Positions 9,443 through 17,107 of a DNA stretch of 64,000 bases are shown in pieces (within the stretch, counting starts at the first letter, position 1; the number at the start of each line of letters is the position of its first letter). The notes under the pieces were generated by a model. It searched no databases and was not told the origin of the DNA. It worked only from the letters and a program-made list of their open reading frames with translations. This DNA is from Paenibacillus sp. FSL R5-0623 (lineage in GTDB: Bacteria > Bacillota > Bacilli > Paenibacillales > Paenibacillaceae), in assembly GCF_037974265.1 (NCBI RefSeq), contig NZ_CP150233.1, positions 6,448,001-6,512,000 on the forward strand, written 5' to 3'. A program made the position numbers and the translations under genes.

Positions 9443-9639
9443 AAAATGCATCCTCCTTATTTTTTCTTAGTAGCATACTTATTCTCATTGTATCAAACCA
9501 AAGGCATGTCGTCCAAACGAAAAAGTTCTCTACTGATCAGCCCGGTTCGCAAATCAATTCCCAAACCGGCCTGGCCAATAAAGAACCTCATTACAGGACT
9601 AATCCTGCACTTCATTATTTGTAGTAATCGTTAGTCCAT

Positions 9640-10053
9640 TCAAGCACTCACATTCTGGCGAGCGTTCCCCTGTCTGGAGAACAGATAATCCACGGCCAGG
9701 AGGCGGCTTCCTGTGAAGAGCAGTGTCAGGGAACCCGCCAGCAGCAGGTAATCTAACTCGGTACCACTCAGGAACGGCTCACCCACTTTGGCTGTAAACA
9801 GAACGCCAACCATCACGATGGCAAACAGGGCAGCAAACACACGTGTTCCCAGACCCAGAATCATCGCTGCACCACCTACCAACTCAATGATGGCTACAAC
9901 GGATGCAAGAAATCCGGGAATACCAATACTTTCGAAAAAACCTACCGTACCGCTGATTCCACCTTCGAATTTACTCCAGCCATGCAATACAAAGATCAAA
10001 CCGATCATAATCCTTGAGAAAAGTAATCCAATCTCTACACTTTTATTATTCAT
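9640..10053 (-). CDS. DoxX family membrane protein
   Basis: 137 residues, four hydrophobic helices, with the DoxX signature near the N-terminus (SRIMIGLIFVLHGWSKF) and a GFFESIGIPGF segment. DoxX proteins are small quinone-linked or redox-associated membrane proteins of poorly defined function. The ATG at 10053 is preferred over 10059 because AAGGA is 8 nt away. The neighbouring pirin gene suggests a shared oxidative-stress context, which is inference. Confidence 0.88.
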   Translation of the reverse strand: MNNKSVEIGLLFSRIMIGLIFVLHGWSKFEGGISGTVGFFESIGIPGFLASVVAIIELVGGAAMILGLGTRVFAALFAIVMVGVLFTAKVGEPFLSGTELDYLLLAGSLTLLFTGSRLLAVDYLFSRQGNARQNVSA

Positions 10054-10102
10054 GTTCATCTTCCTTTCACATTATATTCGACTTCAATTTAGCCCAATTA
10101 AT

Positions 10103-10963
10103 CTATCCGATGGACCAAACAAACAAGATAGAGAGCAATAGAAAAACAGTAGCCGACATCAAAACAGCATAACGTGGCAATCTCAGCGTCACGTCCTGTT
10201 CGGGGTCCAGCAGACGTGAAATGCGGACATTCACCGACGTATCCGCAAATGAGGATTGAACGGTCAGTTCTGTGGCCCCCCAAGGTTCAGGACAAGCACG
10301 GAGCAGCTTGAGCAAAGCACTGCCAATGCCTGCCACATTGCCTGTACGCTCAATGGCCTCATTGTCTGCCAGAATTTCTCTAACGATATTGTAATGTTTC
10401 GAAGTATGCTTCAATACGGGAATATACGGCATCATGATTGCAAATACCGATAACAGTGTCGTTTTCAGTGGGTCACGGTGCCACAGATGATGGACTTCGT
10501 GGTACACAACTGCTGTCTCCTCTTCTGCATCCAGCATCGTCAGAAGCCCCGTGGAGAGTACGATGCAAGGTCTCCATAGACCAATTGTAAATGCAACCGG
10601 AGAATGCTTGTCCACTACAATGAATCCTGGCTGTCCAAGATGGTGATACTTGGACTCCAGTTCGCGAGACAATGCACGCACCTCCATGGAGCGGAGCTTA
10701 CGTACGGCTGCTCTGGTTTTCATCATACGCACCATTAGCAACCAACCTGTTCCCGCAAATGTCAGCAATACCAGTGCCAGCAGGAAATGTCCCACGGATA
10801 ACCAACCCAGTCGACTCATCCAATGATTGCAGAGCCAGAGCAGGTTAAACGGGATATCCCAGCCAAAAATTTTGTACATCGCGTACATGAACATCTGCAT
10901 GAACACGAGTAACGGAATGCCAAACCCGACGGTAAACAAAAGTTTCGAGCGGGTCTTCCACAT
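10103..10963 (-). CDS. M56 family metallopeptidase (BlaR1/MecR1-like)
   Basis: 286 residues. Membrane helices surround a zincin site HEVHH (His155, Glu156, His159), with the preceding VVDKHSPVAFTIGLWRPCIVLS typical of M56 peptidases. A C-terminal helix follows, but there is no extracellular penicillin-binding sensor domain. By analogy with BlaR1/BlaI, it would cleave the repressor encoded just upstream once a signal arrives. Its ATG follows the repressor stop by one base (TAAGATG), so the pair is one operon. The signal is unknown. Confidence 0.9.
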   Translation of the reverse strand: MWKTRSKLLFTVGFGIPLLVFMQMFMYAMYKIFGWDIPFNLLWLCNHWMSRLGWLSVGHFLLALVLLTFAGTGWLLMVRMMKTRAAVRKLRSMEVRALSRELESKYHHLGQPGFIVVDKHSPVAFTIGLWRPCIVLSTGLLTMLDAEEETAVVYHEVHHLWHRDPLKTTLLSVFAIMMPYIPVLKHTSKHYNIVREILADNEAIERTGNVAGIGSALLKLLRACPEPWGATELTVQSSFADTSVNVRISRLLDPEQDVTLRLPRYAVLMSATVFLLLSILFVWSIG

Positions 10964-10964
10964 C

Positions 10965-11381
10965 TTAATCGGTATCCTTTTTCCATTGTTTGATCTTCTG
11001 TTCCAAGCGTTCAATCAGACCCGCATCTGCTTCATCCAGCGCATCCAGCATATGATTCAATGCCAAAGCTCCGAATTCATCCACCAACTCATGTGACAGT
11101 TCCTTGGATTGGTCGTTCATAAACTCCTCCTTACTCTGTACCGGTTGGTACAAAGATGTTCTGCCCTTTTGTGACTTTCCGAGAAGTCCCTTGTCTACGA
11201 GCCGGTTCATCACGGTCATGACTGTATTAAAATTGACGTCTTTGTCTTGTTCAAGTGCGGTCTGCACTTCACGGATGCTGCTGCCAGGACGAGCCCATAA
11301 AATGTCCATGATCTTGGCCTCCAGCGGACCGAAAAATCGGTTGAGCCCACGCTCACCCACTTTGAAATTGTGTATTCTCAT
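10965..11381 (-). CDS. BlaI/MecI/CopY family transcriptional repressor
   Basis: 138 residues: an N-terminal winged helix (LEAKIMDILWARPGSSIREVQTAL, NTVMTVMNRLVDKGLL) and a C-terminal helical dimerisation region containing the likely protease-cleavage zone. It has no Cys pair for copper, so it resembles BlaI more than CopY. It forms an operon with the M56 protease. Its own promoter is covered by a palindromic operator (11398-11414), consistent with autorepression, and the same operator appears upstream of the DUF3105 gene at 55.5 kb. Confidence 0.92.
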   Translation of the reverse strand: MRIHNFKVGERGLNRFFGPLEAKIMDILWARPGSSIREVQTALEQDKDVNFNTVMTVMNRLVDKGLLGKSQKGRTSLYQPVQSKEEFMNDQSKELSHELVDEFGALALNHMLDALDEADAGLIERLEQKIKQWKKDTD

Positions 11382-11397
11382 TTTCTGACACCCCTCA

Positions 11398-11433
11398 CAC
11401 TACCCATTGTAGTGCCAACAAATGAGAAGTCAA
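11398..11433 (-). promoter_or_regulatory. Promoter and BlaI-type operator of blaI-M56 operon
   Basis: On the minus strand: -35 TTGACT (11428-11433), a 16-bp spacer, -10 TACAAT (11406-11411). The perfect dyad CACTAC-N5-GTAGTG (11398-11414) covers the -10. It lies 17 nt before the start codon. The geometry is that of an autorepressed BlaI promoter; binding is inferred. Confidence 0.8.
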
Positions 11434-11499
11434 CCTCTATGTCAGCTATTTTATGTAAATGATTTGTAAATTTGTTTTCCATTTCAGTAAAAAAGGCCA

Positions 11500-11540
11500 A
11501 AGACCGGGAAATTCCGCACGTTCGCGGTTTTCCCGGTCTT
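11500..11540 (-). terminator. Intrinsic terminator of katA
   Basis: Stem AAGACCGGGAAA/TTTTCCCGGTCTT with an inner GC-rich hairpin. On the minus strand it is followed by GGCCTTTTTTACTG. It separates katA from the blaI promoter. Confidence 0.85.
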
Positions 11541-11590
11541 CCCCAAATATTAGTCCGTATGATGTTGCGAGTACAGGGTCAAACTGCACT

Positions 11591-13057
11591 TTATTTTCCA
11601 TCCTGTGACGGCATATGTGCAGAAATATCCACGCCGAGTCCATGAGCCAAACGTCCGCCAAGCTGTCCATCCGCCCGGAAGAAGTGGCACAGGGCACGCA
11701 TTTGAATATCAACAGATACACCCTTAAGGTCATTGATCAGATTATCAAGCAAATGCTGCTGCTCTACAGGAGTGAATGAACGGAATAGCTCCCCTGCCTG
11801 CGTATAATCATCCGTCTTCTCGATTTTCTCTCTTGTAACGTGCCCTTGCAACGGAACCTGACTGTCCCGGTATGCCGGATCTTCCTGCGGGCTGCTCCCG
11901 GAACTGTTGGGTTCATAGTTCACCGGGGATGGGTCCTGATTCACATTCATGAGTCCATCACGCTGATGATTACGAACAGGTGCGTACGGGCAATTCACCG
12001 GAATTTGCAAATAGTTCGTTCCAAGCCGATGCCGCTGTGTATCCGGATAGGAGAATAGGCGTCCTTGCAGCAATTTATCTTCGGAAGGCTCAATTCCACG
12101 TACAAGCGCACTAGGAGAAAAGGCCGCCTGCTCCACTTCAGCAAAGAAGTTTTGCGGATTACGATTCAGGGTCATGGTTCCCACCGTATGGAACGGGAGT
12201 ACATCCTCAGGCCAGGTCTTCGTAGGGTCGAGTGGATCAAAAGCAAAATCATCCATCTGTTCAGGCTTCAACAGTTGCACCTGAAGCTTCCACTGCGGGT
12301 ATTGTCCGTTCTTGATATGTTCATGCAGGTCCCGGGTAGCATGGTTAAAGTCTTGCCCCTGTACTTCGGCAGCTTCCTGACGAGAGAAGCCTCGGACCCC
12401 TTGGGCAGACTCCCACTTATACTTCACATAGTGGACCTGTCCCTGTGCATTGATCCATTTGAAAGCATGGACGCCGAATCCATCCATCTCCCGATAACTT
12501 GCCGGTGTACCCAGGTCAGAGAATAACCAGGTCATCATATGGGTTGATTCCGGCGAGAGGGTCATAAAGTCCCAATAGCGAGCTGGGTCCTGAATGTTGG
12601 TATCCGGAGCTGGCTTCAGGGAGTGAACCATGTCAGGGAACTTCATGGCATCACGAATGAAGAAAACAGGCAGATGGTTGCCCACGATATCATAGTTGCC
12701 TTCACGTGTGTAGAATTTGACAGCAAATCCACGCGGATCTCGTGCAGTCTCTGGTGATCCCGTACCGTGAATAACAGTCGAAAAACGAACCAGCACATCC
12801 GTCTCGGTACCCGGATCTTGCAGGAAGTCCGCTGTTGTATAAGCCTTCATACTCTGCTCCAGTGTGAATACACCATGAGCTCCGGCACCTCTCGCATGTA
12901 CGACTCTTTCGGGAATACGTTCACGGTCAAAGTGGGCTATTTTCTCAATGAGATGGTAGTCTTCAAGCAGTGTTGGCCCTCTTCTACCTGCTGTACGAGA
13001 ATTCTGGTTGTCACCTACAGGTGCTCCCTGATTCGTAGTCATACGTTCTGTCATCAT
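11591..13057 (-). CDS. katA: Heme catalase, small-subunit type
   Basis: 488 residues, typical of small-subunit monofunctional catalases. Catalytic residues are visible: distal His54 in ERVVHARGAGAHG, the distal Asn in YDIVGNHLPVFFIRD, and the heme-ligand Tyr in RLFSYPDTQRHRLG. It dismutates hydrogen peroxide in the cytoplasm. AGGAGG precedes the ATGATG start. Two PerR-box-like palindromes lie 80-115 bp upstream, and perR is the second gene upstream, so peroxide control by PerR is the expected regulation. Confidence 0.95.
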   Translation of the reverse strand: MMTERMTTNQGAPVGDNQNSRTAGRRGPTLLEDYHLIEKIAHFDRERIPERVVHARGAGAHGVFTLEQSMKAYTTADFLQDPGTETDVLVRFSTVIHGTGSPETARDPRGFAVKFYTREGNYDIVGNHLPVFFIRDAMKFPDMVHSLKPAPDTNIQDPARYWDFMTLSPESTHMMTWLFSDLGTPASYREMDGFGVHAFKWINAQGQVHYVKYKWESAQGVRGFSRQEAAEVQGQDFNHATRDLHEHIKNGQYPQWKLQVQLLKPEQMDDFAFDPLDPTKTWPEDVLPFHTVGTMTLNRNPQNFFAEVEQAAFSPSALVRGIEPSEDKLLQGRLFSYPDTQRHRLGTNYLQIPVNCPYAPVRNHQRDGLMNVNQDPSPVNYEPNSSGSSPQEDPAYRDSQVPLQGHVTREKIEKTDDYTQAGELFRSFTPVEQQHLLDNLINDLKGVSVDIQMRALCHFFRADGQLGGRLAHGLGVDISAHMPSQDGK

Positions 13058-13135
13058 GTCGTCCTCCTCTAATGGGTCTCACGGCTGTTATATATCTACT
13101 ATTAAAATCATATTCGGCTTCGGTTTAAATATACA

Positions 13136-13151
13136 TTTAGACTTGATCTAA
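13136..13151 (-). promoter_or_regulatory. PerR box 1 upstream of katA
   Basis: TTTAGACTTGATCTAA: perfect arms TTAGA/TCTAA around five bases. It matches the palindromes before perR and dps in this window. Confidence 0.75.
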
Positions 13152-13154
13152 CTG

Positions 13155-13169
13155 TTAAATTGATTCTAA
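13155..13169 (-). promoter_or_regulatory. PerR box 2 upstream of katA
   Basis: TTAAATTGATTCTAA: the same pattern with one arm mismatch, 3 bp from box 1. Tandem boxes suggest cooperative PerR binding (inference). Confidence 0.55.
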
Positions 13170-13300
13170 CATGTCCCTCTCTGCTCTTGCATGAGGTTCA
13201 CATGAGATTAAGATGAGGTTCTTCAACACTTCATGAATGAACTATGAACATGTTTTTAAGGTAGTGATCCGGATTTACTATATCCATTAGGCAAAAAAAA

Positions 13301-13314
13301 GCGGACTAATCCGC
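13301..13314 (-). terminator. Terminator overlapping the stop of the response-regulator gene
   Basis: Stem GCGGA/TCCGC with a 4-nt loop; minus-strand tail of eight T. The loop contains the TAG stop codon of the 13306-14112 gene. Short stem but a strong T-tract. Confidence 0.65.
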
Positions 13315-14112
13315 CAGGCGGTAGCCCACTCCTCTTACAGTGACAATATATTGCGGCGAAGATGCGTTATCGCCCAACTTTTTGCGCAAGCTTTTGATAT
13401 GAACATCGACCACATTGCTTCCACCCGTAAAGTCCGTCTCCCAGATATCGCTGAGCATCTCCTCACGGGAAATGACTGCACCTTTGGCATCAATCAGCTT
13501 GAGTAACAGATCATATTCGGTCTTGGTTAGATGAATCCGGTTATTATCGCGCTGTACACTCATCCGTTCACGATCGAGCCACAGATCTTTGAATCCGATA
13601 CGGTGCCCTTCCTCAGGCAAAAAACCACGGTTGGGCAGAGCAGGGCTGTTGCCAATCATACGCTGCACCCGGTAAAGTGCTTCCTGCGGGCGTGCAGGCC
13701 ACACCAGCAACTCCTCCTGAAGCATCGGTCCACTTGCGCTGCCGATCATCTTCTCACCAACTAGATACAAACAAGGGGTTGTATGCTCAGCCTCACGATT
13801 CAATCGGCTGCTAATGCCGGCAAATGCATCGATCGTTCCAGCAACAGACAGATCATAGATCAACAGATCAAAGACAAGACGCTCATGCAGATCCGGTTCC
13901 CAGCGATGGAAGACCAGTACATCAAAGCAGCTATCCGTTAAGGCCTTTACCAGTTCATGAACCTGCCCCGGCATCGGGCTGATCAGAATAACACGCCGTG
14001 TAACAGGACAATTGTCCACAAGCGGTGCTGCATCGGACAAGGCTGGTTTAACCCTAAGGGGTAACCGGCGGCCAGGCAGTTTTATTTTTACTTGATCCGT
14101 TTGTTTCTGCAT
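13306..14112 (-). CDS. OmpR-type winged-helix response regulator with degenerate receiver
   Basis: 268 residues. The C-terminal half is a clear OmpR/PhoB DNA-binding domain (LTKTEYDLLLKLIDAKGAVISREEMLSDIW, DVHIKSLRKKLGD, VRGVGYRL). The N-terminal half is receiver-like: FDLLIYDLSVAG aligns with the phospho-Asp strand, but the acidic pair at the end of strand 1 is replaced (VILISPMPG) and the conserved Lys near the end is not evident. No histidine kinase is adjacent. The ATG lies inside the last 25 nt of perR in another frame, so the two genes are coupled. A phosphorylation-independent regulator is the likely reading. Confidence 0.85.
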   Translation of the reverse strand: MQKQTDQVKIKLPGRRLPLRVKPALSDAAPLVDNCPVTRRVILISPMPGQVHELVKALTDSCFDVLVFHRWEPDLHERLVFDLLIYDLSVAGTIDAFAGISSRLNREAEHTTPCLYLVGEKMIGSASGPMLQEELLVWPARPQEALYRVQRMIGNSPALPNRGFLPEEGHRIGFKDLWLDRERMSVQRDNNRIHLTKTEYDLLLKLIDAKGAVISREEMLSDIWETDFTGGSNVVDVHIKSLRKKLGDNASSPQYIVTVRGVGYRLAD

Positions 14113-14489
14113 TCCCCGCAGACACCTCCAAAGACCACATGAGCATGATCGATTGCATATCCGGTTTCTTCAGCTACCTGTTTCATCCATTGTGGAGGAA
14201 CCTCTGTCATCACCTCGTCCACTTTACCGCACACTTCACACATAATGTGCTGATGATCATCCATACGGGCATCGTACCGGCTTGCTGTCTCTCCGAGTTT
14301 AAGTTCCCGTATCAATTCTTTGTCCGTCAGATAACGAAGAGAATTATATACCGTACCATAGGCCAGATTATATCCTTGTTCCACGAGTCGATTCATGACA
14401 TCAGCAGCTGTCGGGTGATCCTCTGAATGGCGCACCACATCATATACCGCTTGCCGTTGTATCGTCAGATTTAAAGTTCTCACAACCAT
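14088..14489 (-). CDS. perR: Fur family peroxide regulator PerR
   Basis: 133 residues of the Fur fold: helical DNA-binding N-terminus (RQAVYDVVRHSEDHPTAADVMNRL), the metal site DDHQHIMC, and two Cys pairs for structural zinc (CEVCGK and CGEC). The Asp/His arrangement and the neighbouring katA fit PerR, the Fe/Mn repressor inactivated by peroxide-driven His oxidation. The start may be the ATG at 14489 or an in-frame GTG two codons later, which has better spacing from AAAGGAG. A PerR-box-like palindrome about 90 bp upstream suggests autoregulation. Confidence 0.9.
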   Translation of the reverse strand: MVVRTLNLTIQRQAVYDVVRHSEDHPTAADVMNRLVEQGYNLAYGTVYNSLRYLTDKELIRELKLGETASRYDARMDDHQHIMCEVCGKVDEVMTEVPPQWMKQVAEETGYAIDHAHVVFGGVCGECRNKRIK

Positions 14490-14579
14490 TTCTCCTTTAT
14501 TATTGATCCATTTTATATGAAATCAGACACTGATCTTCTACTAATGATGGTCTTCCCAAAAAGAAGGAATACATTTTGA

Positions 14580-14596
14580 TTTAGATTAAGTATAAA
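14580..14596 (-). promoter_or_regulatory. PerR box upstream of perR
   Basis: TTTAGATTAAGTATAAA: arms TTTAGA/TATAAA, one mismatch from the perfect palindrome before dps. It lies between perR and the divergent diguanylate cyclase gene, so it could also act on the latter. Confidence 0.65.
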
Positions 14597-14755
14597 TCTC
14601 ATTGTATATTGAAGTCAATATCACTCTAACATCCTGTATATGCAAATAAACCACCTTTACCAGCAATCCCCTCATAAATTTGGGATAATATGGTTCGCTA
14701 CAGCACCAATTTTCAGATAAAATATAGGGATGTGCGTAAAAAGGGGGAATGTCGG

Positions 14756-15868
14756 TTGTTTAGCACTTTTTTCATTAATATCTGTGTCATGATTACGTTT
14801 ATGTATGTGTCCGGGATCATCGCAAAGTTCTATAGTATCCGATTGCCTTTTCCCTCGTTACGTGTTCAGTTGATCGGCGGCTTATTATTCGGTATATATG
14901 GCACAGTACTCATGAACTATTCATTCCCTCTGAACGAAACTACGATTGTAGATCTACGGCATCTGGCCATCGTTACCGCAGCGGTATATATGGGAGGATT
15001 GGCTTCGGTCGTTACGGGACTCATGATCTCGGTCATTCGTATTCTGATGTTCGGCTTATCATCCTCTGCCATAGATGCAGGTTTTGTCATGACTCTGATC
15101 GGACTGTCCGGTGTATACTTCGCCTATGCTCCCTGGTCCAGACTGACCAAAATAATTACAATGAATCTGCTTGGCATGACATTAATCTTTATCATCCTTA
15201 TGTTGAATACAGACAGCATGAATTCATTAATGAAGATATATCCGTTACAAATGACCATTTCCTTTGCCGGTGGATTATTTATCTATTTCATTGCAGAATT
15301 CATTAATAAATCCAATGAAATGTTATTTCTATTGGAAAAAAGAGCTTCTACCGATCATCTTACCAACCTGAGCAATCGACGACAGTTCGAAAAATCACTT
15401 CAACTGGAACTCCAGCGTGCGCGGGATTATCAACAGAAGCTTTCCTTGCTTGCCATTGATATTGACCGATTCAAAAAGGTAAACGACACCTATGGTCATT
15501 CCGCTGGCGATGCGGTCCTGAAGCAACTTGGACAACTGCTTGTTGAGCATGCACGTTCTGCTGATATCGTGTCACGAAACGGTGGGGAAGAATTCGCCAT
15601 TCTCTTGCTCGACTGTGGACACCGTCAGGCCGTAGCTACCGCCGAATCCATACGGCAGGCTGTAGAGAAATACCATTTTGCTCTGCCCGACGGGCACACG
15701 ACACGTCTAACCATCTCCATTGGTGTAGCCGTCTATCCGGATCATTGTGATGATCATGACGATGACGACTTCTTCGAACAGGCCGATCGTGCTTTATATG
15801 AAGCCAAGAATACAGGCCGTAACCGTGTGTGTGCCTTAACTTTTCGCTCTCTGCCTCTTACGCTTTAA
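14756..15868 (+). CDS. Membrane diguanylate cyclase (5TM-LytS-type sensor + GGDEF)
   Basis: About 370 residues: six hydrophobic segments of the 5TMR-LytS type (VQLIGGLLFGIYG, TIVDLRHLAIVTAAVYMGG) followed by a GGDEF domain. The active-site motif is GGEEF, preceded by an RSAD inhibitory I-site at the canonical five-residue distance, so it should make c-di-GMP and be product-inhibited. The frame stays open up to an ATG at 14690, but AAGGGGG lies 8 nt before the TTG at 14756, and that start gives a normal N-terminus (MFSTFFINICVMITFMYV). The sensed signal is unknown. Confidence 0.88.
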   Translation: MFSTFFINICVMITFMYVSGIIAKFYSIRLPFPSLRVQLIGGLLFGIYGTVLMNYSFPLNETTIVDLRHLAIVTAAVYMGGLASVVTGLMISVIRILMFGLSSSAIDAGFVMTLIGLSGVYFAYAPWSRLTKIITMNLLGMTLIFIILMLNTDSMNSLMKIYPLQMTISFAGGLFIYFIAEFINKSNEMLFLLEKRASTDHLTNLSNRRQFEKSLQLELQRARDYQQKLSLLAIDIDRFKKVNDTYGHSAGDAVLKQLGQLLVEHARSADIVSRNGGEEFAILLLDCGHRQAVATAESIRQAVEKYHFALPDGHTTRLTISIGVAVYPDHCDDHDDDDFFEQADRALYEAKNTGRNRVCALTFRSLPLTL

Positions 15869-15917
15869 AGCAAGATCCAACCTTTCAATGAATCTAACCT
15901 TTCAACGTTCTCCAAAA

Positions 15918-15961
15918 AAGGGATGTCTCGTTCGCCTATTCAGGCGCACAGGACATCCCTT
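15918..15961. terminator. Terminator between convergent cyclase and aldo/keto reductase genes
   Basis: Stem AAGGGATGTC/GACATCCCTT with an inner GCC/GGC hairpin. The T-tract (CCCTTTTTTGG) is on the minus strand, so it mainly serves the aldo/keto reductase. Confidence 0.75.
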
Positions 15962-16009
15962 GCTTTATGGATTATTATATATCATCTCAGCTTGTGTGCT
16001 GACAGGAGA

Positions 16010-16957
16010 TCAAGCAAGGATGCTCTCAATCTCCTCGATAATGGCAGCATCCAGCTTCACGCCAGAGGCAGCCGCGTTCTCTTTTACCTGCTCGGGTCGA
16101 CTCGCCCCTACAAGTGCACTGGATACATTGTTCTGGCGCAGAATCCAGGCAAGGGCCAGTTGGCCAACCTTCAGATCCAGCTTGTCCGCCACTTCAATCA
16201 GTTGACGAACTTTCCCGATGCGATCCGCATTGATCTTTCCTTCGTCCCATCCTAGCTTGGCAGCACGGCTATTCTCTGGGATATCGGAAACGGACGTATA
16301 TTTCCCGGTCAATAGACCTTGAGCAAGCGGGGAGTATACAACTTGTCCAATGCCTTTACGCTCGCCGAGCGGGATAATCTCATTTTCGATATAACGGTCA
16401 AACATGTTGTACACCGGCTGATTGACCACGATACGATCCAGAAGCAGACGATCTGCTGTACCTAGCGCATCTTCCATCTGAGCCGCTGTCCACTGGCTGA
16501 CGCCTACATATAACACTTTGCCTTGACGTACCAGGTCATCAAGCGCGCGCAGTGTTTCTTCGATTGGTGTTTCAGTATGATAACGATGGCAGTAATAGAT
16601 ATCCACATATTCAACGCCCAGGCGCTTCAAGCTGGCTTCACATTGCTCCTTGATATGTTTGCGAGACAACCCCTGGTCATTCGGACCATCACCCATTTTG
16701 CCAAATACTTTGGTTGCAAGTACATAAGAGTCACGGGAGTACGCTTTGAGCGTCTGCCCCAGCAGTTCTTCTGCTGCACCCCGTTCGTATACATTGGCAG
16801 TATCAAAAAAGTTAATGCCTTCATCAAATGCAGTTTCAATTGATTTCACCGCATTCTCACGTTCCACATACCCTCCGTACGTCAGCCAGCTTCCCAGGCT
16901 GATCTCGCTTACTTTCAGTCCGCTTCCACCTAATCTGCGATAATCCATTGATTGCAT
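16010..16957 (-). CDS. Aldo/keto reductase (Kv-beta-like family)
   Basis: 315 residues, a TIM barrel. Catalytic residues are visible: Asp and Tyr in FDTANVYERG, Lys in YVLATKVFG, and His in YYCHRYH. The C-terminal NADPH-binding segment ALAWILRQNNVSSALVGASRPEQ is that of the potassium-channel-beta/AKR6-like group. Probably an NADPH-dependent reductase of small aldehydes or ketones; the substrate is not predictable. AGGAGG lies just before the ATG at 16957; a second ATG three codons on is also possible. Confidence 0.92.
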   Translation of the reverse strand: MQSMDYRRLGGSGLKVSEISLGSWLTYGGYVERENAVKSIETAFDEGINFFDTANVYERGAAEELLGQTLKAYSRDSYVLATKVFGKMGDGPNDQGLSRKHIKEQCEASLKRLGVEYVDIYYCHRYHTETPIEETLRALDDLVRQGKVLYVGVSQWTAAQMEDALGTADRLLLDRIVVNQPVYNMFDRYIENEIIPLGERKGIGQVVYSPLAQGLLTGKYTSVSDIPENSRAAKLGWDEGKINADRIGKVRQLIEVADKLDLKVGQLALAWILRQNNVSSALVGASRPEQVKENAAASGVKLDAAIIEEIESILA

Positions 16958-17059
16958 ATCCTCCTCTGTTGGTTATAAAGATGAAGTTCACTTTCTATTG
17001 TAACGTAACCAGCTCGGAATAAAAGGGCCTTGCCTCAGAAAATGGAAAATGAAAAGAAA

Positions 17060-17078
17060 CGCACCCATAACAGGTGCG
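17060..17078 (-). terminator. Intrinsic terminator of the hybrid kinase gene
   Basis: Stem CGCACC/GGTGCG with a 7-nt loop; minus-strand tail TTTCTTTTC. Confidence 0.6.
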
Positions 17079-17107
17079 CCGAATAAAGATTTGTCTATGA
17101 TTATGAT

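Noticed and set aside
11446..11733. 95-codon minus-strand frame overlapping the katA terminator and 3' end
   Set aside because: Out-of-frame shadow of katA running through a strong terminator.
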